NCBI RefSeq assembly: GCF_004104355.1
Contig: NZ_RJLM01000003.1
Location: 1 to 64,000 of the forward strand
Length of the DNA: 64,000 nt
From: Photobacterium chitinilyticum
Lineage (GTDB): Bacteria > Pseudomonadota > Gammaproteobacteria > Enterobacterales > Vibrionaceae
Reading direction: 5' to 3'
Part shown: positions 17,566 through 26,330 of the stretch, one piece after another
Position numbering within the stretch: position 1 is the first letter of the stretch
Layout: each line of letters begins with the position of its first letter
Made by a program: the position numbers and the translations under genes
Notes under the pieces: generated by a model
What the model saw: only the letters and a program-made list of their open reading frames with translations
What the model was told of the DNA's origin: nothing
The model's database searches: none

Positions 17566-18120
17566 TTAAATAGCGCTCTTTTCTGATTGAAGACATCGAT
17601 AAGATTTATGCTCGAGATCGTTTGCTGTCAGACCAAACTTACTTGCTAAACTAACAAGTTCAGAGCGATAACTTTCTAACAAACCTTCCTCATCAGTCAT
17701 AATCGCAAATTCTGCAAAGTTACCGATGCCTTCTAAATGGTCGACGGTAATATGAAACTTATCGACAAAATAGATACTTCGTTCCTTTTTCATTTCCAGC
17801 ATGACATCATAGCCCATCGTTTTTAACATGCTCCGAGCATTATTGGCATCGGTGATATTTGTTGCTTCGCAACGATCTGATTCTGGCCCCTTCACTATCC
17901 ATAACTTAATGCCCGATGGTTCCATTTCTCGTATACAGACACTTTTATTTTGAGCTAATAGGTGTTGTTCCTTTGTGTCAAAATAACTGTCTGATTCAAT
18001 ATTATCTTGAAGCATCACCTCATGTTCCATCGAGCCTAGTACGTCTATAAATGCTGACTTTGATGCAAGACGATACTTTAGTTCAACCTCAAATTTCCCC
18101 TTAAAATGATCGTGACTCAT
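17566..18120 (-). CDS. cyaB: CYTH-domain protein, class IV adenylate cyclase type (CyaB)
   Basis: The 184-residue product is a single CYTH domain. The defining ExExK motif is present near the N-terminus (EVELK, residues 11-15), followed by SDSYFDTKEQHLL and the basic/acidic strands SVCIREME, LWIVKGPES and FHITVDHLEGIGNFAEFAI, which line the triphosphate tunnel. The FVEID-like strand and overall length match CyaB-type class IV adenylate cyclases; some members instead hydrolyse thiamine triphosphate or other triphosphates. Proof of cyclase activity needs a test. It lies between H-NS and the DUF6765 gene, separated from H-NS by a terminator. Confidence 0.82.
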   Translation of the reverse strand: MSHDHFKGKFEVELKYRLASKSAFIDVLGSMEHEVMLQDNIESDSYFDTKEQHLLAQNKSVCIREMEPSGIKLWIVKGPESDRCEATNITDANNARSMLKTMGYDVMLEMKKERSIYFVDKFHITVDHLEGIGNFAEFAIMTDEEGLLESYRSELVSLASKFGLTANDLEHKSYRCLQSEKSAI

Positions 18121-18185
18121 CGGTTATTACTCTCGGTTGATATCGATTGGTATATTTGCCTAATTAACAAAAGTGAATTCAACTT

Positions 18186-18208
18186 AAAGCCCCTTGTTAT
18201 GGGGCTTT
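18186..18208. terminator. Terminator between hns and cyaB
   Basis: AAAGCCCC (18186-18193) and GGGGCTTT (18201-18208) form a perfect stem with a seven-base loop, immediately after the hns stop codon on the minus strand. The strand downstream is only moderately T-rich. Confidence 0.8.
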
Positions 18209-18214
18209 CAAAGA

Positions 18215-18610
18215 TTAAATCAGAAAATCTTCCAGTGATTTACCTTCATTTTCAATCGCTTCCTTCAGGGGCGCAGGCATACGACCTTGACCTGTCCAAG
18301 TACGCTCTTCGCCATCAATAGTAAATTTATACTTGGCAGGCCGAGGAGCACGTTTAGACTTTGGTGCATTACCTAGCATAGCCATCAATTCTTCAGGTTC
18401 GATACCATCTGCGGCCAACATATCTCGATAAGTTTTCAGTTTGTCTTCGCGTTCTTTATTCTTAGAACGTTCTTCAGCTTCAGCTTCTTCTCTTTCTGTC
18501 ACTACAGATTGTAATTTCTGAAGGCCTTCTTGAAGCTCTTCTAGTGTCAATTCACGTGCAGTTGCCCGCAGTGAACGCAGGTTTAATAGTGTGTTGAAAA
18601 CGTCGCTCAT
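18215..18610 (-). CDS. hns: H-NS family nucleoid-associated protein
   Basis: The 131-residue product has the two-part H-NS plan. Residues 1-80 form a helical, coiled-coil oligomerisation region (LRSLRATARELTLEELQEGL at the front), and residues about 92-131 the DNA-binding domain, with YKFTIDGEERTWTGQGRMP. The TWTGQGRMP loop is the AT-hook-like minor-groove motif. H-NS silences AT-rich, often foreign DNA, of which this window has several stretches. It ends at a strong terminator. The long AT-rich region upstream, shared with the vxr-type operon, probably allows autoregulation. Confidence 0.95.
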   Translation of the reverse strand: MSDVFNTLLNLRSLRATARELTLEELQEGLQKLQSVVTEREEAEAEERSKNKEREDKLKTYRDMLAADGIEPEELMAMLGNAPKSKRAPRPAKYKFTIDGEERTWTGQGRMPAPLKEAIENEGKSLEDFLI

Positions 18611-18973
18611 AGTTCTAATTCTGATTCAAATGGAAATAAGAGCGGTATTCTAACCAGAATTTACTCTTTAAACCAGATAATGATTTATCTATATCTTATT
18701 TTTATTAACTCACGCGTCATATAAAACTTATTGTTTAGCATGACCAGTAAAATCAAAGCTATCATTTTTGATTTATACCGTGACTAAATATGGGCTTAAT
18801 TTCATCAAATAATGGCAATAAAATGAGCGGTGGGTCACTTAATACTAAAAACCCCAGTTAACAATCGTCTATTCTATCATCATGTCACTCCTGCGGCTTC
18901 AATGTTGACACAGAGGTTACAAACAGATGGAGAAAAAGGCTAATATTGTCATTATTTGCTGCCTTTTCAGATT
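18611..18973. other. Divergent promoter region between hns and the vxrA-like gene
   Basis: About 360 bases, AT-rich near hns. It must carry both promoters. A TTGACA occurs at 18904-18909, but the best -10-like hexamer is too far downstream to pair with it. No gene or RNA is recognised. Confidence 0.5.
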
Positions 18974-20449
18974 ATGATTCGCTTTCAACATCTTGGCTTA
19001 CTTGTTACTGGTCTTATTACTACTGGCTTTATTGCTATGGCCTCTAGTCCTTTGCCAACCACCACCCAAGAAAGTGCAATAGACCTTCAAAGCCTTTGGC
19101 AGCAGTTTTATCAGCAAGCTGATCAACTCGCCCCTCAACAAAAAATTAGCCAGACAGAGATCAATCACTATCCGAAACTGCTACTTTTGAGCAATAGTCA
19201 ATACCCCGACTTCAGTCAGCTTAAATGGCAAGAAATCCAGAAACTGTGGCAGGCCCGTCAGAACTGCAGGGTTGACCAACCATACCAGGCCAATGCCAAC
19301 CTGAAAGATGCTATCGAATTTGAGCTGGCACTATGCCAAAAAAGGCCATTGGCAAACTCATGGTTTAATAAACAGCTTAATAACAAAGCTTTGCTTCACC
19401 CATCTGGAGGCAGCTTTGCCGACAGGTATCTGGCATCGCTCGATCAAACTACCGCCAACAGTTTTCTGGTCCAACATCAGAATCAATTGACATTGGCTAA
19501 CAAAGCTCACCCGCTCCACCCTTTACTATCAGAACTAGAGCCTAAAGGCGTTGATGCTTTGTTGTCAGGCTATCGAGCCTATCTATCTAAGAAAAATACA
19601 TTATGGCTAAACAATGAATCGGGCTGGAAAGCCATCGCCGTCAATCAATGGCAACCACTTGCGCAGGCGATGAAATTACAGATAGTAAATAGCCCAACAG
19701 CAAGCTGTTCATTTCGTTACAGCAATCTTTGTTTAAATATCACGACACCTGAATCACAGTGGTCTCGATGGGCACTGGCTTTATGTTCATTGATCATTAC
19801 CTATCTGGTATTTCGTAGCCTTCATCAGCGCCGACAGGATACAAAAGAACGACAGTTTATCCTCCAGTTGCTAACTCACGAACTGAGAACACCAATCACC
19901 AGCTTAGGCTTAACCGTTGAGCTGTTTCGTGATCAGTTTGATAATCTAAACGATCACACACAGCAGGCGGTATGGCGCTTAATGGCTGACCACCAGCGGC
20001 TAGCTCAACTGACCGAAACCAGTACAGGATATTTGACCACCAACTCTGACGTTCAATTCCCACGCCAACGTGCTGATATTACAGATTGGCTGGATCACTG
20101 CCTAGGTAAATACCAGCTTCCATACTCCATCAATGAGGAACACGAGTTGGAACTGCCCTACTACTGGCTCGGGATCTGTCTCGATAACCTAATTAAAAAT
20201 GCCCAGCAGCATGGTAAAGGCGAAATAACCATCGATGTTCAGGTCGATAAAGTACTACGTATCCAAGTTTCCGACCGGGGCCATTTCCCAAACTTTATCC
20301 AGCGCTGGTTTAACATTGTTCCCCCCTCCTCACGCCAAGCCAATATGGGGATTGGTCTCACTATCGTCTCACGCTTGATGAAGAAAATGGGCGGCAGGCT
20401 TATCTGCCAACGCAAACCCACCCGCTGTATTTTGGAGTTACCGCTATGA
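18974..20449 (+). CDS. vxrA: Sensor histidine kinase, VxrA-like (DUF3404 sensor domain)
   Basis: The ATG at 18974 is preferred to an in-frame TTG 18 bases earlier. The 491-residue protein has an N-terminal membrane segment or signal anchor (about 5-25), a large periplasmic domain (about 26-264) with paired cysteines, a second membrane segment (265-282), and a cytoplasmic kinase core. The H-box is LTHELRTPITSL with the phospho-accepting His302; the N-box is LDNLIKNAQQHG and a G-box GIGLTIV. The periplasmic domain, gene order and following genes fit VxrA/WigK of Vibrio, a kinase for cell-wall stress, type VI secretion and biofilm genes. Its stop overlaps the regulator start. The specific name rests on context. 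Confidence 0.8.
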   Translation: MIRFQHLGLLVTGLITTGFIAMASSPLPTTTQESAIDLQSLWQQFYQQADQLAPQQKISQTEINHYPKLLLLSNSQYPDFSQLKWQEIQKLWQARQNCRVDQPYQANANLKDAIEFELALCQKRPLANSWFNKQLNNKALLHPSGGSFADRYLASLDQTTANSFLVQHQNQLTLANKAHPLHPLLSELEPKGVDALLSGYRAYLSKKNTLWLNNESGWKAIAVNQWQPLAQAMKLQIVNSPTASCSFRYSNLCLNITTPESQWSRWALALCSLIITYLVFRSLHQRRQDTKERQFILQLLTHELRTPITSLGLTVELFRDQFDNLNDHTQQAVWRLMADHQRLAQLTETSTGYLTTNSDVQFPRQRADITDWLDHCLGKYQLPYSINEEHELELPYYWLGICLDNLIKNAQQHGKGEITIDVQVDKVLRIQVSDRGHFPNFIQRWFNIVPPSSRQANMGIGLTIVSRLMKKMGGRLICQRKPTRCILELPL

Positions 20450-21093
20450 GTCAAATTCTGTTGATTGAAGACGATAAACTGCTCGGGGAAGGACTGAGTG
20501 AATACTTAAAACAACACGGCTTTAGCTGCCAATGGCTTAGCAATACCAAAAGTATTGAAAAACACTGGTATCGTGCTGATTTAGTGATCCTTGACCGTCA
20601 GTTGACAGAAGGAGACAGTATCAACTTTCTTCCCCAGTGGCTCATGCTCAAAGCTCTGCCGGTTATCATCCTTACCGCAAAAATTGACGTTGAACAGCGA
20701 GTCGAAGGATTAATGGCAGGGGCAAAAGACTACGTCCTTAAGCCGTTTTCACACCAAGAACTACTGGCCCGCATATACGCCCAACTACGTCCTCTGGGGG
20801 ACAGTACAATTTGTTATCAACAAGTAGAAATCGATGTTTCAAATCGAGCTGTAACTGATAGTGGCTGCAGTATCGACTTAAAACCCAAAGAGTTCCAGCT
20901 ACTGCTAATGTTGGTGCAAAACCAAGGCCGCGTATTTCACCGAGAAGAGCTTTTGAATAAAATATGGGGCTATCAAGCATTTCCGACCACCAGAACCGTG
21001 GACAACCACGTGCTACGGCTCCGACAAAAAATCCCAAACTTACAGATAGAAACGCTGCGTGGTGTCGGCTACCGATTGGTAAAAGATATATGA
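20446..21093 (+). CDS. vxrB: OmpR/PhoB-type response regulator, VxrB-like
   Basis: The 215-residue product has a receiver domain with acidic pocket (IEDD, residues 7-10), phosphorylation site Asp50 (LVILD) and the switch region ILTAK, followed by a C-terminal winged helix (KPKEFQLLLMLVQNQGRVFHREELLNKIWG and the end RTVDNHVLRLRQK...RGVGYRLV). The residue after Asp50 is Arg-Gln rather than the usual x-Pro. Its ATG overlaps the kinase stop (ATGA). In Vibrio the equivalent regulator activates cell-wall synthesis and type VI secretion genes; whether the targets are the same here is unknown. Confidence 0.9.
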   Translation: MSQILLIEDDKLLGEGLSEYLKQHGFSCQWLSNTKSIEKHWYRADLVILDRQLTEGDSINFLPQWLMLKALPVIILTAKIDVEQRVEGLMAGAKDYVLKPFSHQELLARIYAQLRPLGDSTICYQQVEIDVSNRAVTDSGCSIDLKPKEFQLLLMLVQNQGRVFHREELLNKIWGYQAFPTTRTVDNHVLRLRQKIPNLQIETLRGVGYRLVKDI

Positions 21094-21944
21094 AAAGACT
21101 GACTTTTTTCGTAGTTAGCAGCTTATTAAGTTCGAGTTCGCTAGCCAATGATTGGTTTCCAGAAACTCCGCTGAAAGCAAGCTATTCAGCATTAGTCGAA
21201 GGCAATACGCTGCTTGCCTGGCAAGAACTCCAGCTCAGCTTAAGCCGTCATAACGTTGAAGAGCGCTACTGGCGGCCGGTCAAACAAGCGATATTGAGCG
21301 AAACCCAATGCGGTAGGCACCTTACCAGCACAGCTTCTATAGCTGCAAATATCAGCCTTACTATCATCAGTAAAGGCAACGCGAACAATCAAGGCTATCA
21401 AGTCAAACTGTCGACAGAGCAAATCACACAGCCTCTTGAGCTGCAGCTGTTTGATGAATACAACACACTGATCGTGTCAGCGACAGTCACTTCACCGACC
21501 AAAGAATATCTCGAATTTGAAAGTGACGAACTATTGAGCGAACCGAAAGCAGGACTGTATCAATTAGCGGTTAATGGCATTCACTATCCATTGATCATTT
21601 CCTCGTTTACAACGACACCCTGGCTTCATTCCACGGCAGCTCGAGCTTTCAAATCCTTGACCATCACACCACCCAACCAAATCGCTTCATGTGCACCAGC
21701 CTCTGTTCGTTGGCAATGGTTTGACGAAGACTACAACCTGCTTGAAAGACCGTCCCCTATGAACCTTACACCCGCCATCACGGATAACAATGACTCGTAT
21801 AGCGTATCACTTCCTCCTGCTGCGCCAGCCAAGGCCTACTGGTTAAGCGGTGTAGTTAGCCAATTTGAATATCAAGGGAGAATAAAAGTGGAATATATCC
21901 AGCGCTTTAGTCTGCCCACGTCGGTAATAGAGACATATAGGTGA
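21090..21944 (+). CDS. Exported DUF2861 family protein of the vxr-type operon
   Basis: The start is the ATG overlapping the regulator stop codon (ATGA), giving MKRLTFFVVSSLLSSSSLAN, a clean signal peptide. The 284-residue product matches the DUF2861 family, found in Vibrionaceae beside VxrAB-like systems and of unknown function. It is predicted to be periplasmic, with a beta-rich C-terminal part (about 100-275) and three cysteines. The four-base overlap with the regulator gene and with the next gene shows that all four genes are translated as a block. The role as an accessory factor of the sensor is inference. Confidence 0.75.
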   Translation: MKRLTFFVVSSLLSSSSLANDWFPETPLKASYSALVEGNTLLAWQELQLSLSRHNVEERYWRPVKQAILSETQCGRHLTSTASIAANISLTIISKGNANNQGYQVKLSTEQITQPLELQLFDEYNTLIVSATVTSPTKEYLEFESDELLSEPKAGLYQLAVNGIHYPLIISSFTTTPWLHSTAARAFKSLTITPPNQIASCAPASVRWQWFDEDYNLLERPSPMNLTPAITDNNDSYSVSLPPAAPAKAYWLSGVVSQFEYQGRIKVEYIQRFSLPTSVIETYR

Positions 21945-22000
21945 CAAATCGGCTCTGGCTTTGGTTTCTAATAAAAACAAATCCACACAAGACAGTCGCG

Positions 22001-24337
22001 ATGAAAACAATAACACCTCTATTCATGAGCTTAACAGTAGCAATGAGCTTTTCGGCTTACAGCACTGAAATACAGCTAACTCAAAACAATCAGCGTATTT
22101 CTATCGATCCGGCCAGCTTACAAATTAGCTGGCAAAAACAGCGTCACAACCTATCGGTAAACCAAGCTGCACTTGCTATCAACGGTCTGCCACAGCGCGC
22201 AACACAACTATCAAAAAATGCCGAAAACCAGGCATCTTGGTTGCTCAAACCAAGCAATGTTGAGGTTAGCGCCACATTTGATAAAAGCTTGAAACTGGTA
22301 TTTGCCGTTCGCAATGAAACGACCATCAAGCGTAACCACCCAATCAAGTTAACTTGGTTTGATTTGGCAGAACATGAAACGCAAAATTTGTTGCTCCCTT
22401 TTAACGAAGGCATGCGCGTACCAACCAATAACAAAACATGGATACGCTACCTAAGCGAAGAACATTCCGGTTCAAATACTACTCAAGATCTAAAAATGCC
22501 GTTTTGGACAACTGAGCAAGACGGTCTATTTGTCAACTATCAGCTACTTACTGCCACAGACAACGAACTCAACTTCACGCAGTCGCAGAAAAAACTAGAT
22601 ATGCAGGCAACACACGACTTTACCCAATTAAACCGAGAGCAAGCCTTCAGCGTGCAGATCACCTTGGGCAGTGACGCGTTAGCTGGAGCAAAACAGTACC
22701 GTGAATGGCGGATCAAACAACAGAAGGCACAGCCACTCTCTGCCAAGCTCAATGATAATCCTGAGGTCGAAAAACTAATCGGTGCCAGTCATGTCTATTT
22801 GTTTGGTCGTGATGCCTTTGCGGTGGAAGACGTAAAAGATTGGTGGGGGCTAAAAGATTGGTACTTCAGCCAACCAAACCTCGAGCCATCCCAAGAAGCG
22901 ACAAAAGAACTCAACAACCTGCATCAAGGGCAAGATTGGCTAAGCAACTATCATAAACGCCTGTTGGTTGAGAGTATCAATCAGTCGGTAAACCTCGCCT
23001 TTCCTGTCGTGCCAACGATGCCAGATAGTAATCGTATAAAAGAGCAGTACCAAGCAGCGGAGCAACGCAAAAATTGGCTTGCCAAATACGCTGGCCGCTA
23101 CCTGATCTCACCAGAACGATGGGGGCAGGCAATCTCTCAAGATATGGTCAATAATCTGAAAAAAGCTGGCTTAGAAAAACTCTGGTTAGGTTTCGACAAC
23201 TGGATGCCCGCGTTTTATCAACCGCAAGTCATCAACCAAGCCAAAGAGGCGGGATATCTCGTAGGCACTTACGACTCTTACAATACCGCAATTCCCCCCG
23301 GTGTTAATGACACTTGGCTTACCGCGCAGCTTCCACGAGAAATGCGCGAAACGTGTGCCATTGAAAAAGCCAATGGTCAAAAACAAAAAGGGTTTCGCGG
23401 CAATGGCTTTTACCTAAACCCAGCCTGCCGTCGAGACTATGTAGAACAGCGAATCAAAGACATAATCCACTTTGGGCGCTTTAACAGCTTGTTTTTAGAT
23501 GTTGATGCGACGGCAATGGCTCGAGAAGATTACAGTGAGTCAGAGGCTCGTATGAACTCAGATAGCATGAAACACGGCGGAGTGAACCTAGGCGGAATGA
23601 GTCAGGCAGACATGCTCACTGCGTTTAATGACCGTATGCAGTGGATCGCAACCGTTCCTAATGTGTTGCTAGGCTCGGAAGATGGAAACAGTTTAACAAC
23701 TCAGGGCATTGCCTTCGCACATGGAATGGAAACGGTCGGTTTTGGTTGGACAGATCCTGATATGAAGAGCAACCGCCGATCTCCCTATTTTTTAGGTGCT
23801 TGGTACCCAGACCAGAAGCCAGACTTTTTCTTCAAATCAGCTCAGGTGAAGGAACCCTATAAAACACTGCTTTTTGCTCCGCAGTACAGAGTACCGCTGT
23901 ACCAAACGGTATTCCATGACGAAGTCATTAATAGCCATCACTGGCATAGCGACAGCCTGAAGTTCAGCAATGTACAAATGGAACGCGACCTAATTGCCAT
24001 GCTGTACAACACCCCGGCAATGGTGCATCTAAGCCGTGATGAAGCAAATAGCATCAAGGCTCCGCGCTTACAGGCGCTAGTCCACTATCAAAAAGGCTTT
24101 ACTCCCATTCACCAACAGCTATGGAACAAAGCAATGGTTGATTTTCAATGGCTTGATCAGCAAGGGCTACTGCAGCAAACCCGCTTCAGTGATGGCAGCA
24201 AAATTATCGCCAACTTCTCTGAACAGACCCAAGAAACAGAAGATCAAATGCAGATACCTTCAGGTGCAATTTTGGCATTATTAAGCAATGGCGAGAAAGT
24301 ACAGTGGCGTTCTTTGGCAACAGAGAAAACTGATTAA
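22001..24337 (+). CDS. Exported glycoside hydrolase-like protein of the vxr-type operon
   Basis: The ATG at 22001 gives a standard signal peptide (MKTITPLFMSLTVAMSFSAY); an upstream in-frame GTG at 21941 overlaps the DUF2861 stop and would add 20 residues, so it is a possible alternative. The mature protein of about 755 residues starts with beta-rich sequence, then a long region that looks like a (beta/alpha)8 barrel (roughly 350-620). WLGFDNWMPAFY, LVGTYDSYNTA, LFLDVDATAMAREDY and LLGSEDGNSL read as consecutive barrel strands with acidic residues at their ends, as in retaining glycosidases. The exact glycosidase family is not clear to me. As the last gene of the operon it may remodel an envelope or surface glycan; that is inference. 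Confidence 0.7.
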   Translation: MKTITPLFMSLTVAMSFSAYSTEIQLTQNNQRISIDPASLQISWQKQRHNLSVNQAALAINGLPQRATQLSKNAENQASWLLKPSNVEVSATFDKSLKLVFAVRNETTIKRNHPIKLTWFDLAEHETQNLLLPFNEGMRVPTNNKTWIRYLSEEHSGSNTTQDLKMPFWTTEQDGLFVNYQLLTATDNELNFTQSQKKLDMQATHDFTQLNREQAFSVQITLGSDALAGAKQYREWRIKQQKAQPLSAKLNDNPEVEKLIGASHVYLFGRDAFAVEDVKDWWGLKDWYFSQPNLEPSQEATKELNNLHQGQDWLSNYHKRLLVESINQSVNLAFPVVPTMPDSNRIKEQYQAAEQRKNWLAKYAGRYLISPERWGQAISQDMVNNLKKAGLEKLWLGFDNWMPAFYQPQVINQAKEAGYLVGTYDSYNTAIPPGVNDTWLTAQLPREMRETCAIEKANGQKQKGFRGNGFYLNPACRRDYVEQRIKDIIHFGRFNSLFLDVDATAMAREDYSESEARMNSDSMKHGGVNLGGMSQADMLTAFNDRMQWIATVPNVLLGSEDGNSLTTQGIAFAHGMETVGFGWTDPDMKSNRRSPYFLGAWYPDQKPDFFFKSAQVKEPYKTLLFAPQYRVPLYQTVFHDEVINSHHWHSDSLKFSNVQMERDLIAMLYNTPAMVHLSRDEANSIKAPRLQALVHYQKGFTPIHQQLWNKAMVDFQWLDQQGLLQQTRFSDGSKIIANFSEQTQETEDQMQIPSGAILALLSNGEKVQWRSLATEKTD

Positions 24338-24368
24338 CTTCGTTTAAAGCGACGAGTATCTTAGAATT

Positions 24369-24392
24369 CAGGCTGCAGTATCATGCAGCCTG
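24369..24392 (+). terminator. Hairpin at the end of the vxr-type operon
   Basis: CAGGCTGCA and TGCAGCCTG form a perfect 9-base stem with a six-base loop, 31 bases after the stop codon, followed by TCTCGTT. The T-tract is poor. Confidence 0.6.
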
Positions 24393-24978
24393 TCTCGTTC
24401 ACCAGCGCGTTGAGATTGGTTTTAGCCAGTTCAATTCACGAAAAGAACACGTCAATTCGGCTTGTACTTTGACGAGGAGCTCTTATTCATCGCCTTTTCG
24501 AGCTAGAACTCGAATATTGTCGTTTAGCATATTGAGCGGGATATCTGTTCTAAGTGACTTTACTGTATTGAATTAACGAGTGTATATCTGTCAATATATC
24601 CCAAGGTCTTTCTTTATATGATCGGTCAATTCACTTTCATATAACCTTTTACAGTTAAACTCTCCATACATAAATGAACTTTTAATAAATCGCGTAATGA
24701 CTCTAGAAATAAAACGTTTCATTTATCCAACCTAAATATCATCTTTGATGACAGAATATCAAGATACAACTTTAGCAGCTTAATAATGCCACCTTTTATG
24801 TTTGAATTACTTTTCATAACTTCCCCATGATTTTAAGACAACAACTATGGCCACACATACAAATTAACAGAACACTTGAATTTCAACTTAATAAGCTTTA
24901 GTTTAAATATATATTAGTAAATACAAATTCAACAAATGGTTTTCACTTAACACATTGTTACTGAGAAGGAACAGTTAG
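24393..24978. other. AT-rich intergenic region upstream of a LysR gene
   Basis: Nearly 600 bases without a supportable ORF on either strand. It grows strongly AT-rich toward the LysR gene, as does that gene, which suggests recently acquired DNA. No repeat or RNA is recognised. Confidence 0.5.
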
Positions 24979-25857
24979 ATGCTTGATTCTTACAATGAAC
25001 TAATCACATTTGCTTTTATATGCAAGACGTTGTCCATTACTGATGCAGCAAAAGAACTAAATAAATCGAAAGCCCATGTTAGCCGTCAATTATCAAATCT
25101 AGAGAAGCGCATTGGTACAACACTGGTTTACAGAACAACTCGTAATTTAACATTAACTGAGAATGGATTAGCACTCAAAAATGATGCGATTTCGTTGTTA
25201 AATACATCAGTACAGTTAGATTATAAAGCCAAATCATTATCAATCGGCATATGCGGCAGGTTTTGTATTACCATTCCTACATCTATAGCGACCTCGATCT
25301 TTTCGGAGCTTCTTTTAAATTTAAATCAAAACTTTCCAAACGTATCATTCGAGATAATCGTCAGTAATAAAGTAGAACCTTTACTTAATAAGAGAATTGA
25401 CATGGCAATTCGCATTGGTGAGGTTAAAAATGATAATTTAGTAGCACACAAAATTGGCTCTTATCGCGATGTTTTTATATCATCAAAAAGCACAGAGCTT
25501 CCCAATAATATTGAATCATTAACATTCATCAACAATTCATACCATAACCAACTTGATTTGAAGTGTTATCTAGAAGACGAAACGTTAAAGATTAACGAAT
25601 TTAAAAACATCATATCTGTAAATGAGGCAGCAACACAACTAACATTTATAAAAAATGGATTAGGTATTGGACTAGCTCCTTCCTACATACTTAAAACTTC
25701 AGAGAACAATAACAAGATATATAACATATTCCCTGAGTATCATAGTAAGGAGCGAGACATGTATATTGTTTACCCTTTCCAAACGCCATTACCAGAGAAG
25801 CTATCAAAAATTTCAATGTACTTAAAGAAAGAACTTAAAAAATATCTAGAACAATAA
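24979..25857 (+). CDS. LysR-family regulator (AT-rich, orphan)
   Basis: The 292-residue product has the LysR winged helix at its start (ITDAAKELNKSKAHVSRQLS, then LEKRIGTTLVYRTTRNLTLT) and an effector-binding domain from about residue 90. The KSKAHVSRQLSNLEKRIG pattern suggests the CrgA-like branch, in which a lysine/serine-rich recognition helix is common. GAAGGAACAG precedes the ATG. The gene is clearly more AT-rich than its neighbours and has no obvious target gene on either side, so it could have come by transfer. Its inducer and targets are unknown. Confidence 0.85.
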   Translation: MLDSYNELITFAFICKTLSITDAAKELNKSKAHVSRQLSNLEKRIGTTLVYRTTRNLTLTENGLALKNDAISLLNTSVQLDYKAKSLSIGICGRFCITIPTSIATSIFSELLLNLNQNFPNVSFEIIVSNKVEPLLNKRIDMAIRIGEVKNDNLVAHKIGSYRDVFISSKSTELPNNIESLTFINNSYHNQLDLKCYLEDETLKINEFKNIISVNEAATQLTFIKNGLGIGLAPSYILKTSENNNKIYNIFPEYHSKERDMYIVYPFQTPLPEKLSKISMYLKKELKKYLEQ

Positions 25858-26330
25858 CAAAACTCACAAAATCCGGTACATATGCCTTAATTGAAATATT
25901 ATTTAATCACACCCTATCTAAAAGCTTCATAGCCAAAAAATAATGAGCCTAATTATATTGATAAAGCAATGGGACAGGATAGTGAAATTAAATTTTAGTA
26001 TTTTTTGTGAATTTCAGTTTTATTGACTCAGAAAGTTTCCTCTATTCTTCGATGCCATAAGATTGTACAAACTTCACAAATTATCAAATCGAATAGCATT
26101 CAGCCCCTTTTAAGCTGGATAAATTAAGTTCGTATTAATTTAAATAAATCTGTAGTCATCATCAATAGATGAACACTACGAGGCGCCTCAAATCTTGCAT
26201 AATTATCACGACTAACAAGAAGCTCGCTAGAAATATGGACCTAAAGTTTGACAAACAAGAAGTCACCATCAACTAGTGAAATTTCAACTCTGAAAGGTTA
26301 GAATCGCCGCCTAACTGCCGCAGGAGCTAT
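25858..26330. other. AT-rich intergenic region before the pseudouridine synthase gene
   Basis: About 470 bases with no supportable gene. A TTGACA at about 26248 may serve as a -35 element for the downstream gene. No terminator hairpin for the LysR gene is obvious. Confidence 0.45.

Noticed and set aside
17390-17596. Hydrophobic 68-codon ORF on the minus strand
   Set aside because: It begins inside the end of the CYTH gene, has no ribosome binding site and no recognisable motif; likely chance.
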